From G963692885 sp964658655 (GTDB lineage Bacteria; Acidobacteriota; Terriglobia; Terriglobales; Acidobacteriaceae): DNA of 64,000 nt. The stretch is from NCBI GenBank assembly GCA_964658655.1, contig CAZZZL010000011.1:38886-102885 (forward strand), in the 5' to 3' direction. Shown here one piece after another: positions 45,764-54,556 of the stretch; the first letter of the stretch is position 1; every line of letters begins with the position of its first letter. The notes under the pieces were generated by a model that made no database searches, was not told where the DNA came from, and saw only the letters and a list, made by a program, of their open reading frames with translations. Position numbers and translations under genes: made by a program.

Positions 45764-47275
45764 GTGCGCGAAATAGAAGCTGGGATTGAGACCTTACGTC
45801 AGAATTCCTCCCCAATGGAAACGGAAGAAGAGACGGGCGTCCAGACCGAGCCCGTTTGTGAAGTAGTTGCAGTTGAAACGCTGCTCAAGCGTCTGCAGCA
45901 GATAAATGTGTTCGCCGGCGCCGAAGACGACGGCCTGCTCTGCCTGGGAGAGATTGAAATACTGCACATGCAGCCTGGCCAGGTGATCTCGCAGGAGGGC
46001 GAGGACCGCAACTTCATGGCTGTGCTCGAAGGCAGGCTGAAACTCCAGGCTCCCGTCACCCGCATGATCCCTATCGTCTTTGAGCGCAACGAAAGTTTCG
46101 GCGAGATCCCGATTCTCGCAAACAAAAAGGTCCGCTACACCCTGACCGCGCTTGAAGCGGCCGACCTGCTCCGCTTTCCCGAGCAGAAATTCTGGAAGCT
46201 GATGTTCGCCTGCCCTACATTCCGCAAGGAAGTCCTGGGCAACATGGCGCTCCGGCTCGAGGCCTACCAGGCACAGGAGGTCCGTCGCGAGAAGCTCAGT
46301 TCGCTTGGTGCACTGGCCGCCGGCCTGATGCATGAACTGAAAAATCCGGGGACAGCTGCCATTCGCGCCGCATCGCAGATGCGCGAGAACCTTGTCCGTC
46401 TGCAGCAACTGACGCTCAAACTAAGCCAGCTCGAACATTCCAAGGTCCAGACCGACTGCCTCACCGAGCTGCAGCAGATGGCGCTTGGCGCAGTCTGCTG
46501 CAAAGCAATGAGTTCGCTCGAGCAGTCCGATGCGGAAGAAACCATGGAGCAACAGCTGGAAGTGGCCGGCGTGGAGAACTCCTGGCGCGTCGCCTCGACA
46601 CTCATCTCAATGGGTATGACCGCCGAAGACCTCGGCTGTGTCCGCTCTGCCTTCAACGGCGAGCAACTGTCCGACTCGCTCAACTGGCTCGAGTCCCTGG
46701 TTTCAAGCGTACAACTCGTCGGCACCATCGAAGAGAGCCTGGGCCGCGTCCGTGACCTGATCATGGCCGTCAAACACTACTCCTATGAGGATGAATCCTC
46801 GGAACAGGTGGTCGATATCCATGATTCGATCCAGAGCACATTGCTGATCCTCGGTCATAAGCTGCGGTCGAAAAACCTCACGATGGAGCGTGATTTCGGA
46901 AAGAATCTGCCGCCCGTCCATCTGCGCGGAGGCGGTCTTAACCAGGTCTGGACCAACCTGCTCGACAATGCCATCGACGCATCCCCGGAAGGCGCCGTCG
47001 TCATCGTCAAGACGTGGCAGGAAGACGGATCTGTACACGTGTCCATTGAGGATCATGGGACCGGCATTGCTCCATCGGACGCACAGCATATCTTCGAGCC
47101 GTTTTTCACGACAAAGGCGGTCGGCGAGGGTACCGGGCTCGGACTGGATATTGTGCACCGGATTTTAGGCCTCAAGCTCGGCGGCTCGGTCAAGTTCGAT
47201 TCAGTACCAGGGAAGACTGTTTTCACAGTGAGCCTGCCGATCGAATGGAAGGCAGAGGCCGCGCCGGCCGTCTGA
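45764..47275 (+). CDS. Cyclic-nucleotide-domain histidine kinase
   Basis: 503 residues from a GTG start. An N-terminal cyclic-nucleotide-binding (CRP-like) domain (about 45-160; INVFAGAEDDGLLCLGEIEI, FGEIPILANKKV) leads into HisKA with His in GLMHELKNPGTAAIRA (about residue 190). A long helical insert of roughly 180 residues follows, then HATPase (LNQVWTNLLDNAIDAS, DHGTGIA, GTGLGLDIVHRIL). The FGEIPIL loop lacks the usual Arg of cAMP binders, so the ligand may differ. The gene directly follows the receiver-flavoprotein and probably phosphorylates it. Confidence 0.93.
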   Translation: MREIEAGIETLRQNSSPMETEEETGVQTEPVCEVVAVETLLKRLQQINVFAGAEDDGLLCLGEIEILHMQPGQVISQEGEDRNFMAVLEGRLKLQAPVTRMIPIVFERNESFGEIPILANKKVRYTLTALEAADLLRFPEQKFWKLMFACPTFRKEVLGNMALRLEAYQAQEVRREKLSSLGALAAGLMHELKNPGTAAIRAASQMRENLVRLQQLTLKLSQLEHSKVQTDCLTELQQMALGAVCCKAMSSLEQSDAEETMEQQLEVAGVENSWRVASTLISMGMTAEDLGCVRSAFNGEQLSDSLNWLESLVSSVQLVGTIEESLGRVRDLIMAVKHYSYEDESSEQVVDIHDSIQSTLLILGHKLRSKNLTMERDFGKNLPPVHLRGGGLNQVWTNLLDNAIDASPEGAVVIVKTWQEDGSVHVSIEDHGTGIAPSDAQHIFEPFFTTKAVGEGTGLGLDIVHRILGLKLGGSVKFDSVPGKTVFTVSLPIEWKAEAAPAV

Positions 47276-47518
47276 TCGTCAACGCCCGGCAATTTGTAGT
47301 CGTCGGGCAGTGCAAGCGTTCCGACACGCAGCCGGATTGCTTACTCCCGTTACCAATTGTGGAGTGCTCCGAACCGGCTGGAACGTTCGCGACGAAAAGC
47401 GAATGGTTCACGGCCTGGTAGCGCCCATCCCCGACGAACATTACTCTCATCAATCCCCCCGTCCCGCCGATACACAACTCATGCGCCCCTCGCCCGGGGC
47501 GCCGGGGGAATGCTTCGC

Positions 47519-48406
47519 ATGTTTGCCATTATCGGGATTGTGATTGTCTTTGGCGCGGTGGTGGGCGGGTACCTGATGGAGAAGGGGAACCTGGCGGTGC
47601 TCGTGCAGCCGGCCGAACTTGTCATCATCGGAGGAGCGGCGGCAGGCACTCTGCTGATCGGCAATCCCCTCCATATTCTCAAGGGCATCGGTGCCGGCAT
47701 GGGCGCGGTTTTCGGCACGTCCAAGTTTGACAAGCCACGCTACCTCGAAGCGCTGCGGATGCTTTTTCAGATATTGAGCAAGGCGCGACGGGAAGGCGAC
47801 CTGTCGATCGAATCGGATATCGAAAAGCCGGACGAAAGCAAGATCTTCGCCGAGTTTCCCAACTTTCTACACCATCATCATATTCGTGACTTTGTCTGTG
47901 ACACATTGCGCATGATGATCGCCGGAGGGGTCGAGCCGTTTGATATCGACCAGATGATGGAGCTCGACATGGAGGTCCACCATCACGGAATCAGCCTGCC
48001 GATCAACGCATTGAACACCATGGCGGACGCTCTGCCCGGGCTGGGGATCGTGGCTGCTGTACTGGGTGTGGTCATCACCATGGGCTCGCTCGGCGGTCCC
48101 CCGGAAGAGATTGGCAAGCATGTGGCGGCAGCGCTGGTCGGAACGTTTCTCGGGATCCTGCTCTGTTACGGACTGGTAGGGCCGATGAGCGCGAAGATGA
48201 TGAAGGCGGCCGACGAGGAAGGATGCTACCTCCATGTGCTGCGGGTCCTGATGATTGCCTACATGAAGGGCAATCCGCCGATCCTGTCGGTCGAAGTCGG
48301 GCGACGTGCGATCCCATCGCATGTACGGCCGACCTTTGCAGAAGTCGAAGAAGCCTGCCGTGGCAACGGTGCCGCGAAGGGCGCAGAAGCCGCCGCGGCG
48401 GCCTGA
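47519..48406 (+). CDS. motA: Flagellar motor stator protein MotA
   Basis: About 295 residues from ATG 47519, chosen because GGGGGA lies about 9 bases upstream and the protein then starts MFAIIGIVIVFGAVVGGYLM, like enterobacterial MotA. It has four membrane segments and the large cytoplasmic loop with conserved charges. The TM3-TM4 region (ALPGLGIVAAVLGVVITMGSLGGPPEEIGKHVAAALVGTFLG in outline) has the Pro residues needed for torque coupling. With MotB it forms the proton-driven stator. The nearest upstream gene is unrelated. Confidence 0.95.
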   Translation: MFAIIGIVIVFGAVVGGYLMEKGNLAVLVQPAELVIIGGAAAGTLLIGNPLHILKGIGAGMGAVFGTSKFDKPRYLEALRMLFQILSKARREGDLSIESDIEKPDESKIFAEFPNFLHHHHIRDFVCDTLRMMIAGGVEPFDIDQMMELDMEVHHHGISLPINALNTMADALPGLGIVAAVLGVVITMGSLGGPPEEIGKHVAAALVGTFLGILLCYGLVGPMSAKMMKAADEEGCYLHVLRVLMIAYMKGNPPILSVEVGRRAIPSHVRPTFAEVEEACRGNGAAKGAEAAAAA

Positions 48407-48410
48407 TCCG

Positions 48411-49565
48411 ATGGCTGACAAGAGCAAACGCCCGATCATCGTCATCAAGAAAAAAGTTGCACACGCCGGCCATCACGGCGGCGCATGGAAGGTCGCCTAT
48501 GCCGATTTCGTAACGGCGATGATGGCGCTCTTCATCGTGCTCTGGCTCACCAGTTCGGGCGAGAAGGTGCGCAAGTCGATTGCCGGCTATTTCAACGATC
48601 CCAGCGGTAAGGCAAGTACACCGGGCTCCGATCGCGCCGGCGGCGACAGTATTCCGCTTAACAAGGAAAACATTTCCGACCTGAAAGAACGGCTCCAGTC
48701 GCAAATTGCCAAGCGCCCGGACCTGAAGGCACTGGCCGATGACATTGAGATTGCCATCACCCCGGAAGGCATGCGTATCGAGCTGATCGAGAAGAAGGAT
48801 GGCACCTTCTTCGAAAGCGGCAGCGCCGTCGTGAATGCGACCGGCAAAGAATTGCTCACTCTGCTTGCAAAGGAGCTTGGCGGCGTCCCTAACCGCATCT
48901 CGACAGAGGGCCATACGGACGCACAACCGTACAGCGACCAGACAAAATACGACAACTGGGAGCTATCGACCGACCGTGCCAACTCCGCGCGGCGTGTGAT
49001 GCAGTCGACCGGACTGCACCTGGGACAGGTTTCGCAGGTGCGGGGATTTGCCGATCAGCAGTTGCGTGTACCGACCAACCCGCTTGACCCCTCCAACCGG
49101 CGTATCAGCGTCATCGTGCATTACCTTGAGATCGTGCCGCCCGCGGAACTCGACGTGAAGAGCGGCGGAGGAGAAAAGGCAGCCGCCGACAAGGCAGTTG
49201 CCGGCGCCAAAGCCGAGTCCCCGGCGGGCGCGCCCAAGCCGCCTGCTGATGCCAAGGCTTCCACACAGGCGGCGACCGAAAAGACAGTGAGCGGCGCTCC
49301 CGCAGCGGCCCAGAACGCGCAGCAGCCCGGAGCCACAGTTGCCGCTGCCAAGTCTCCGACGGTCGCAGGTCCCGCTCCGACTGCCAAGCCAACCGCCATC
49401 CACGCACTTCTGAACAAGCTGCCCGCGGTGAAAATGCCTGATCTGCCGAGCGCCGCTCAGCGAAGCGCCATGTTCAGCAAATTGACATCTGTATTCAGTC
49501 GAAAGCAAGTCTCTCCTGCCGCCACCGCACCGCCGATCGCAGCACCGCCGGGCAGCAAGCCATAG
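48411..49565 (+). CDS. motB: Flagellar motor stator protein MotB with long low-complexity tail
   Basis: About 384 residues from ATG 48411. The single membrane helix contains the proton-carrying Asp (VAYADFVTAMMALFIVLWL). The plug region and the peptidoglycan-binding OmpA-like domain follow (about 130-245; STEGHTDAQPYS, LSTDRANSARRVM, PLDPSNRRISVIV). After residue about 250 there is an Ala/Pro/Lys-rich tail of roughly 130 residues that standard MotB lacks. It starts 4 bases after motA. No other flagellar gene is in the window. Confidence 0.95.
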   Translation: MADKSKRPIIVIKKKVAHAGHHGGAWKVAYADFVTAMMALFIVLWLTSSGEKVRKSIAGYFNDPSGKASTPGSDRAGGDSIPLNKENISDLKERLQSQIAKRPDLKALADDIEIAITPEGMRIELIEKKDGTFFESGSAVVNATGKELLTLLAKELGGVPNRISTEGHTDAQPYSDQTKYDNWELSTDRANSARRVMQSTGLHLGQVSQVRGFADQQLRVPTNPLDPSNRRISVIVHYLEIVPPAELDVKSGGGEKAAADKAVAGAKAESPAGAPKPPADAKASTQAATEKTVSGAPAAAQNAQQPGATVAAAKSPTVAGPAPTAKPTAIHALLNKLPAVKMPDLPSAAQRSAMFSKLTSVFSRKQVSPAATAPPIAAPPGSKP

Positions 49566-49615
49566 AGCAGGCATGCCGGTGACGCCTCATCTACGCCTTC
49601 TTCAGACGCTCAGGC

Positions 49616-51523
49616 TCAACGCGGACTGAATATAATCGCGCGCACGTTGACCGGGATATCCTGCGCATTCGTCAGCACAAAGCTGATTCCGTCATTCCCG
49701 TTTGTCTTGACGCACATCGCGCAACCGCCCTCCATCCCAGCAGCCGAAGTGCCCTTGAACGTCAACGCATCCGGACGGTCCCCATCCACGCTGACCTGCC
49801 ACGAGCCCGAGGGCACAGGAATCTGCTCGTAGGTCGCCTGCCCGTGCGCCGGAATCACCAGCGTCGCGCGACCATCCACCAGGTGAATCGAGTTGGCGAG
49901 GTCAGTTTTCTCCAGATACCCTGGCACAACAACCTTGCCGTCCTGCTGCAGGACACCTAGTTTTCCGTCCATACGCCTCAAATACATCAGCGCACGGATC
50001 GAATTCGGCTGCGGCGTATCGAAACGCACGCCCTGGTAGAACTTCGCAAAACGCGGGTCATCCACAATCTGCTGGTCGGCAGGGAAGAGCGGGCCATCTC
50101 CTTCGAAGCTGCTGAACAGCATCAGGTCCGGCTTCTGGTCGAGAATGTACTTTCCATCTCCCAGCTCATGCCCGACCCAGCCATAACCGCGGCTGCGCGA
50201 GGCCTCGTGGGCGATGTGGTAGTCGTTCAGGCCCAGGGGATCGAGCACGGGCACATGTGCGTAGAAAGGGACCACGCCGGCAGCGTCAGACGACAGCAGC
50301 GGCTGCTTGTCGCCAAAGGCTTGGTGGAGGAACAGTCCGAGGGACTCACCCTGCAGCTCCCAGTGTTCCTGGTCAGACATGGCATCGGACGTCGCGACCA
50401 GCACGGTCAAACCCAGCAACCCGGCAATCGTGCCGCGCTTCCAGTTTCCCTGCGCATCGATGGTCAGCAGGCCGCATCCTGCCACCAGGAAGCCGAAGAG
50501 CGAGACAAGAGGCTCAAAATGGCGCACTGCCGGGAATATATCGCCGCCAATCACGACCAGGTAAAAGGTCCATATCAGCGCGACCGTGAGGAAGAAGACG
50601 ACTGTCTTCTTCTTGCCCGCGCGCCAAAGCGCATATCCGCCAAGGACGACCAGCGACAGCAGCACGATGTTGATCTTCAGACCAAGGTAGAGGTAGCGGA
50701 GCCCTGTGTACACCCGGTGCGCGGTAAACGCGACCTTCACGAAGGCCGTGTTCGGCACCCACTCGTGATAGTAGGCTTTGCGAAAAATCAGCTGGCCGAG
50801 GAACAAAAGAATCGGTATCGGCAGGATCCTCGCGCGCGAAAGCACGCTGCGCGCGCTGATGCCATCCGCGATGACAGCGGCGGCATAAAAGGCAGCCGTG
50901 AACAGTGCGGCATCCGCGCGTGAAAGAACGGCAAGCCCCAGCAGCAGGCCGATCGCCATCGCCTTGCCGGTAGAAGGTTGCGGCGCATCCAGCCATCCGA
51001 GCATCAGGTACGCTGCCCAGACCAGCATGCAGGCAAGCAGTGGCTGTTCCAATCCGCCCAGCGCCCACATGGAAAATGGGCTGCTGAGCACCAGTGCACA
51101 GCAGGCGATCAGGGCGGAAATAAACTGTAGCTGCTGCGGATAGTTACGATAGATGTACAGGACAATCGCGACCAGCATCAACAGAGTGGTCGTAATGCCC
51201 AGCAGGTGCGCCGCCACTGGCAGCGAGAGGCCGAGCAGACCGAGGCCGCTACACGCCAGCACCCATAACAGGTTGGTGTAGCCCTCGACCGGCCGCATAT
51301 CATTCCAGGTCAGGCCGTGGCCTTCCAGCAGTCTCTGGCTGTAGCGAAGGGAAATGTAGGCGTCATCCGTCATGAACGGAGAAAAATGCCGCAGCTGCAG
51401 TACAAAAAGGACCGCGACCACGATCACGAGGATGGCGATGGACACAGGAACGCTTATTCGCCGTGTGGGCGTCGCACGCTCAGGAATGATGGGCGGGACG
51501 GCCGGCCTTGAAACACTGGACAT
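49616..51523 (-). CDS. GT-C type polytopic membrane glycosyltransferase (AftB-like motif)
   Basis: 635 residues with about 10 membrane helices up to residue 380 and a C-terminal periplasmic domain of about 250 residues. After the first helix (about 25-43) comes MTDDAYISLRYSQRLLEGHG and PVEGYTNLLW, a motif with paired Asp shared by AftB-like arabinosyltransferases and related GT-C enzymes that use lipid-phosphate sugars. Donor and acceptor are unknown. It is transcribed in the same direction as the M24-fold gene but 101 bases after it, so cotranscription is uncertain. Confidence 0.78.
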   Translation of the reverse strand: MSSVSRPAVPPIIPERATPTRRISVPVSIAILVIVVAVLFVLQLRHFSPFMTDDAYISLRYSQRLLEGHGLTWNDMRPVEGYTNLLWVLACSGLGLLGLSLPVAAHLLGITTTLLMLVAIVLYIYRNYPQQLQFISALIACCALVLSSPFSMWALGGLEQPLLACMLVWAAYLMLGWLDAPQPSTGKAMAIGLLLGLAVLSRADAALFTAAFYAAAVIADGISARSVLSRARILPIPILLFLGQLIFRKAYYHEWVPNTAFVKVAFTAHRVYTGLRYLYLGLKINIVLLSLVVLGGYALWRAGKKKTVVFFLTVALIWTFYLVVIGGDIFPAVRHFEPLVSLFGFLVAGCGLLTIDAQGNWKRGTIAGLLGLTVLVATSDAMSDQEHWELQGESLGLFLHQAFGDKQPLLSSDAAGVVPFYAHVPVLDPLGLNDYHIAHEASRSRGYGWVGHELGDGKYILDQKPDLMLFSSFEGDGPLFPADQQIVDDPRFAKFYQGVRFDTPQPNSIRALMYLRRMDGKLGVLQQDGKVVVPGYLEKTDLANSIHLVDGRATLVIPAHGQATYEQIPVPSGSWQVSVDGDRPDALTFKGTSAAGMEGGCAMCVKTNGNDGISFVLTNAQDIPVNVRAIIFSPR

Positions 51524-51624
51524 TGGAATAAAACTCCTGCCGGCGCCTCAAGGCATCCCGGTTTCCACCGTCAGTGTAACAAGCTGGAGTGCCGTCGACC
51601 GGCCGCTTCGTCCCTGGTACACCC

Positions 51625-52743
51625 TCAGCGCAACAGCACCCCGGCCGAAATATATTCATGTCCGCCGGCGCTCGTCCGTACCTGCGGAAGCTGGGGCGTG
51701 GGCGTCAACAGTTCGATGGCGCCGTCTTTCAGCAGCACCGTGTCCTCTACCTTGCCACCGCGAAAGGACGGATTCCAGGCGAACGCCTGCGCATCGACAA
51801 TCACCTGGTGTCCAAAGGGTGTCGCTACCCAGTCCCGCTCGACGTAACCGGCAGCGCCGCCCTGGTGGTGCTGCTCTTCTTCATCGATGAAACCAGCCCT
51901 GGCGTACGCCAGGTGAGCTACCCGGTAAAGATCGCCGGCCGTCGCCCCTTCGCGTGTCGCTGCCTGCAGTGCTGCGTTCACTTCTGCGGCGATCCCGAAA
52001 GCATCCACCAGCCGCTGCGGCATGGTGCCGAAGTGGACGAAGCGCGTGAGCGAAATGCACAGCCCATGTCGTCGCGCGCACAGGTTCACCATGCCGAAGT
52101 CGAGCAGCGCCTGTCCGTGACCGACCGCATGCTTGTACTTCAAAATGCGCTCGTCGACAGCCATCAACAGCACGCTTGGCTCGATGCCCTCGGACCACAG
52201 CCCTGACGCGACCATCGCGTTCATCTGTGACTCTGAAACGCCCGGCTGCAGCTTGTGGAGAACGTCGCTCGTAACGGAAGCGACGCTTTCGCCAAGCGCA
52301 CGATACCGTGCGATCTCGCTTTTCAGCAATGGCGTGCGCAACGGCGTCAGGTAGCGCACTTCAGGACACCGCGCGATTGTATTGCCGTAGTAGATGTCGG
52401 TCAGAATCGAGCCGGTGCCGACAATCCTGCTGATCTCTTCGTCGAAGCCGTTACCGTGCCACGAGATAACGATGGGCTCAAAGCCGAGGCCGGCAAAATC
52501 TTCATCTTCAAGGCGTGGAGCCTCATTGTTTGTCGTAAGAAAAAAGCGCTTGCCGTCGTCTGTCAAAAGGATGGCGGCCACGTTTGTTTCAGATGCCAGC
52601 AGAACTCTTGTCTGCAGGCGGCCCGCGGTCATCCACGCGAGGTTGTCATTGCGTCGGATCAGCAGCGCCGCATGCTTCTCCGCTTTCAAGAATGCCGTGA
52701 TGCGCTCGACCTTGATCTGGATTTCCTGCTGGTGCTCTGACAT
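51625..52743 (-). CDS. M24-fold (creatinase/aminopeptidase-like) protein with altered metal site
   Basis: About 372 residues from ATG 52743 (GGAG just upstream); a GTG at 52773 is an alternative. An N-terminal creatinase-type domain (about 1-150) precedes the pita-bread domain. The first metal Asp is kept (LLDFG), but the second, in the usual YxSDxTR motif, is Ser (LCISLTR). The first Glu position reads AFAWNPS, while HHQGGAAGY and VEDTVLL are kept. It may be a metal-free hydrolase like creatinase or act on another substrate. It follows araB by 51 bases in the same direction and may share the operon. Confidence 0.85.
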   Translation of the reverse strand: MSEHQQEIQIKVERITAFLKAEKHAALLIRRNDNLAWMTAGRLQTRVLLASETNVAAILLTDDGKRFFLTTNNEAPRLEDEDFAGLGFEPIVISWHGNGFDEEISRIVGTGSILTDIYYGNTIARCPEVRYLTPLRTPLLKSEIARYRALGESVASVTSDVLHKLQPGVSESQMNAMVASGLWSEGIEPSVLLMAVDERILKYKHAVGHGQALLDFGMVNLCARRHGLCISLTRFVHFGTMPQRLVDAFGIAAEVNAALQAATREGATAGDLYRVAHLAYARAGFIDEEEQHHQGGAAGYVERDWVATPFGHQVIVDAQAFAWNPSFRGGKVEDTVLLKDGAIELLTPTPQLPQVRTSAGGHEYISAGVLLR

Positions 52744-52793
52744 GCGACTCCATGGATAGCCGTAATCGGCCACTTACCTTCTGCAGGATACCT

Positions 52794-54380
52794 CTAGTGC
52801 GCATGTCCTAAAACTTCAGCGGAGATCGAGCGCAGCTCCGGCAAAACGTCGCCAAGGCTCACGGCCGCTGCGTTGCGGCTGCCGAGCGCGAAATAGACCT
52901 TGCGATAGAGCTTGAAAAGTTTTTCGTACGTCGCGACCGCGACAGTCTCCGGCTCGTAGGTAATGTGTTTGAGGCAAAGCTTTTCCTGCGCCTCTTCAAT
53001 CGTTTTGAACACGCCCGCCGCCACCAGGGCAAAGATGCCGGAGCCAAGACTCGTTGGCGTTCCATCCGGAACCAGCACCGGCTTGCCCAGCACATTCGCA
53101 TACACCTGGTTCAGCACTTTATTGTTTTGCGGAATTCCGCCGCCATTGATCACGCGTTCGACCGGCACGCCATTCTCCGCCATCCGTTCAAGAATGATGC
53201 GCGTATGAAATGCCGTGCCTTCGATGGCCGCGAACAACTCATCCTGCGCGGTGTGCAGCAGGTTCCAGCCCAGCGTCACGCCGCCGAGTTCAGGATTGAC
53301 CAGCACGGTCCGATCGCCGTTATCCCAGCTCAGGCGAAGCAATCCGGTCTGTCCTGCCACATAGCTTTCCAGTCCCTTGCTCAGCTCGGAGACTTTGGTC
53401 CCGGCACGTCGCGCAATTGCCTCGAAGATATCGCCCGTCGCCGATAATCCTGCTTCTACCCCGGTATATTTCGGATGAACACTGCCTGGAACCACTCCGC
53501 AGACACCAGGCACCAGCCGGTTCGATTTTTCAATCGCGATGACGCATGTCGATGTGCCGACGACGTTGACAACGTCGCCTTCCCTGCAGCCCACACCGAT
53601 CGCATCCCAGTGCGCATCGAATGCGCCAACTGGAATCGGAATGCCTGCCTTCAGGCCAAGCTTCTCTGCCCACTCCGGCGAAAGATGGCCGGCCAGTTCA
53701 TCGGAGGTTTTAAAATCGCCGCCGAGTTTTTCGCGCACCCCATCGAATAGCGGATCGACCTTCGACAGAAATTCCTGCGTCGGCAAACCACCCCACTTCG
53801 CATTCCACAACCACTTGTGGCCCATCGCGCAAATGCTGCGCTGCACTCTTTTCGGATCAGTGATGCCACATAGAGTGGCCGCGACCATATCGCAATGCTC
53901 GAACGCACTGGCAAACTTTTCCCGCTTGTCCGGATTGTGCCGCAGAAAATGGAGCAGCTTGGCGAAGCCCCACTCATGCGAATACACGCCGCCACACCAG
54001 TCGATGGCTTCTAGCTTTTCTTTGTGCGCCAGCTCCGTAATCTCTCGCGCTTCGTCTTTCGCGCGATGATCACACCACAGGTAATACTCACTCAGCGGCT
54101 GCATCACCGCATCGACCGGCACAACACTCGATCCCGTCGTGTCGAGCGCAATCGAAACGACACTCTGCCCATCCACTTTCGTGTCCGCCAGCACCTGCTG
54201 CGTTGCTTTTACCAGCGCATCCATCTGGTCCTGGTGCGCCTGCGTTGCGAAATCAGGATCATCACGCCTGCGATGCAACGGATACTCCGCCGAAGCCGTA
54301 CCCAGCCGCCCGCGCTCACTATCCAGCAGCGTTACCCGCACACTCAACGTCCCGAAATCCACCCCTGCCACGACTGCCAT
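52794..54380 (-). CDS. araB: Ribulokinase
   Basis: About 528 residues from ATG 54380, which has AGGAGA at proper distance. FGGY-family sugar kinase: N-terminal ATPase strand GVDFGTLSVRVTLLD, substrate region YYLWCDHRAKDEA, GAFDAHWDAIGVG, VVGTSTCVI and the C-terminal GGGIPQNNKVLNQVYA. It phosphorylates L-ribulose at C5 in L-arabinose use. The context (isomerase, symporter and araD upstream, all on the minus strand) supports ribulokinase over other FGGY kinases. A strong hairpin lies in the 176-base gap before it. Confidence 0.94.
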   Translation of the reverse strand: MAVVAGVDFGTLSVRVTLLDSERGRLGTASAEYPLHRRRDDPDFATQAHQDQMDALVKATQQVLADTKVDGQSVVSIALDTTGSSVVPVDAVMQPLSEYYLWCDHRAKDEAREITELAHKEKLEAIDWCGGVYSHEWGFAKLLHFLRHNPDKREKFASAFEHCDMVAATLCGITDPKRVQRSICAMGHKWLWNAKWGGLPTQEFLSKVDPLFDGVREKLGGDFKTSDELAGHLSPEWAEKLGLKAGIPIPVGAFDAHWDAIGVGCREGDVVNVVGTSTCVIAIEKSNRLVPGVCGVVPGSVHPKYTGVEAGLSATGDIFEAIARRAGTKVSELSKGLESYVAGQTGLLRLSWDNGDRTVLVNPELGGVTLGWNLLHTAQDELFAAIEGTAFHTRIILERMAENGVPVERVINGGGIPQNNKVLNQVYANVLGKPVLVPDGTPTSLGSGIFALVAAGVFKTIEEAQEKLCLKHITYEPETVAVATYEKLFKLYRKVYFALGSRNAAAVSLGDVLPELRSISAEVLGHAH

Positions 54381-54457
54381 GAACATTCTCCTGATGTGTG
54401 AAATCGCACTGCCTCCGGCGGCGCCTGCGCGGCGTGCGGTGTTTGCCACACGGGCGC

Positions 54458-54498
54458 ATTTAAAACAGAGGGAGGTACTACTTCCCTCTGTTTTAAAT
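54458..54498 (-). terminator. Strong intercistronic hairpin between isomerase and araB
   Basis: Perfect 16-bp inverted repeat (54458-54473 and 54483-54498; ATTTAAAACAGAGGGA and its complement) around a 9-base loop. Because the arms end in TTTTAAAT it could work as an intrinsic terminator on either strand. Lying inside the arabinose operon, it may partly terminate transcription before araB or stabilise the upstream mRNA. Confidence 0.65.
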
Positions 54499-54556
54499 CG
54501 AGGCCCATACGGCGAGTATCGCTGCCCGCGCAGGGCCCGCCGGAGGCATACGGATG

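Noticed and set aside
48075..48926. Minus-strand open frame across the motA-motB junction
   Set aside because: It covers two well-supported genes in antisense and lacks a start signal.
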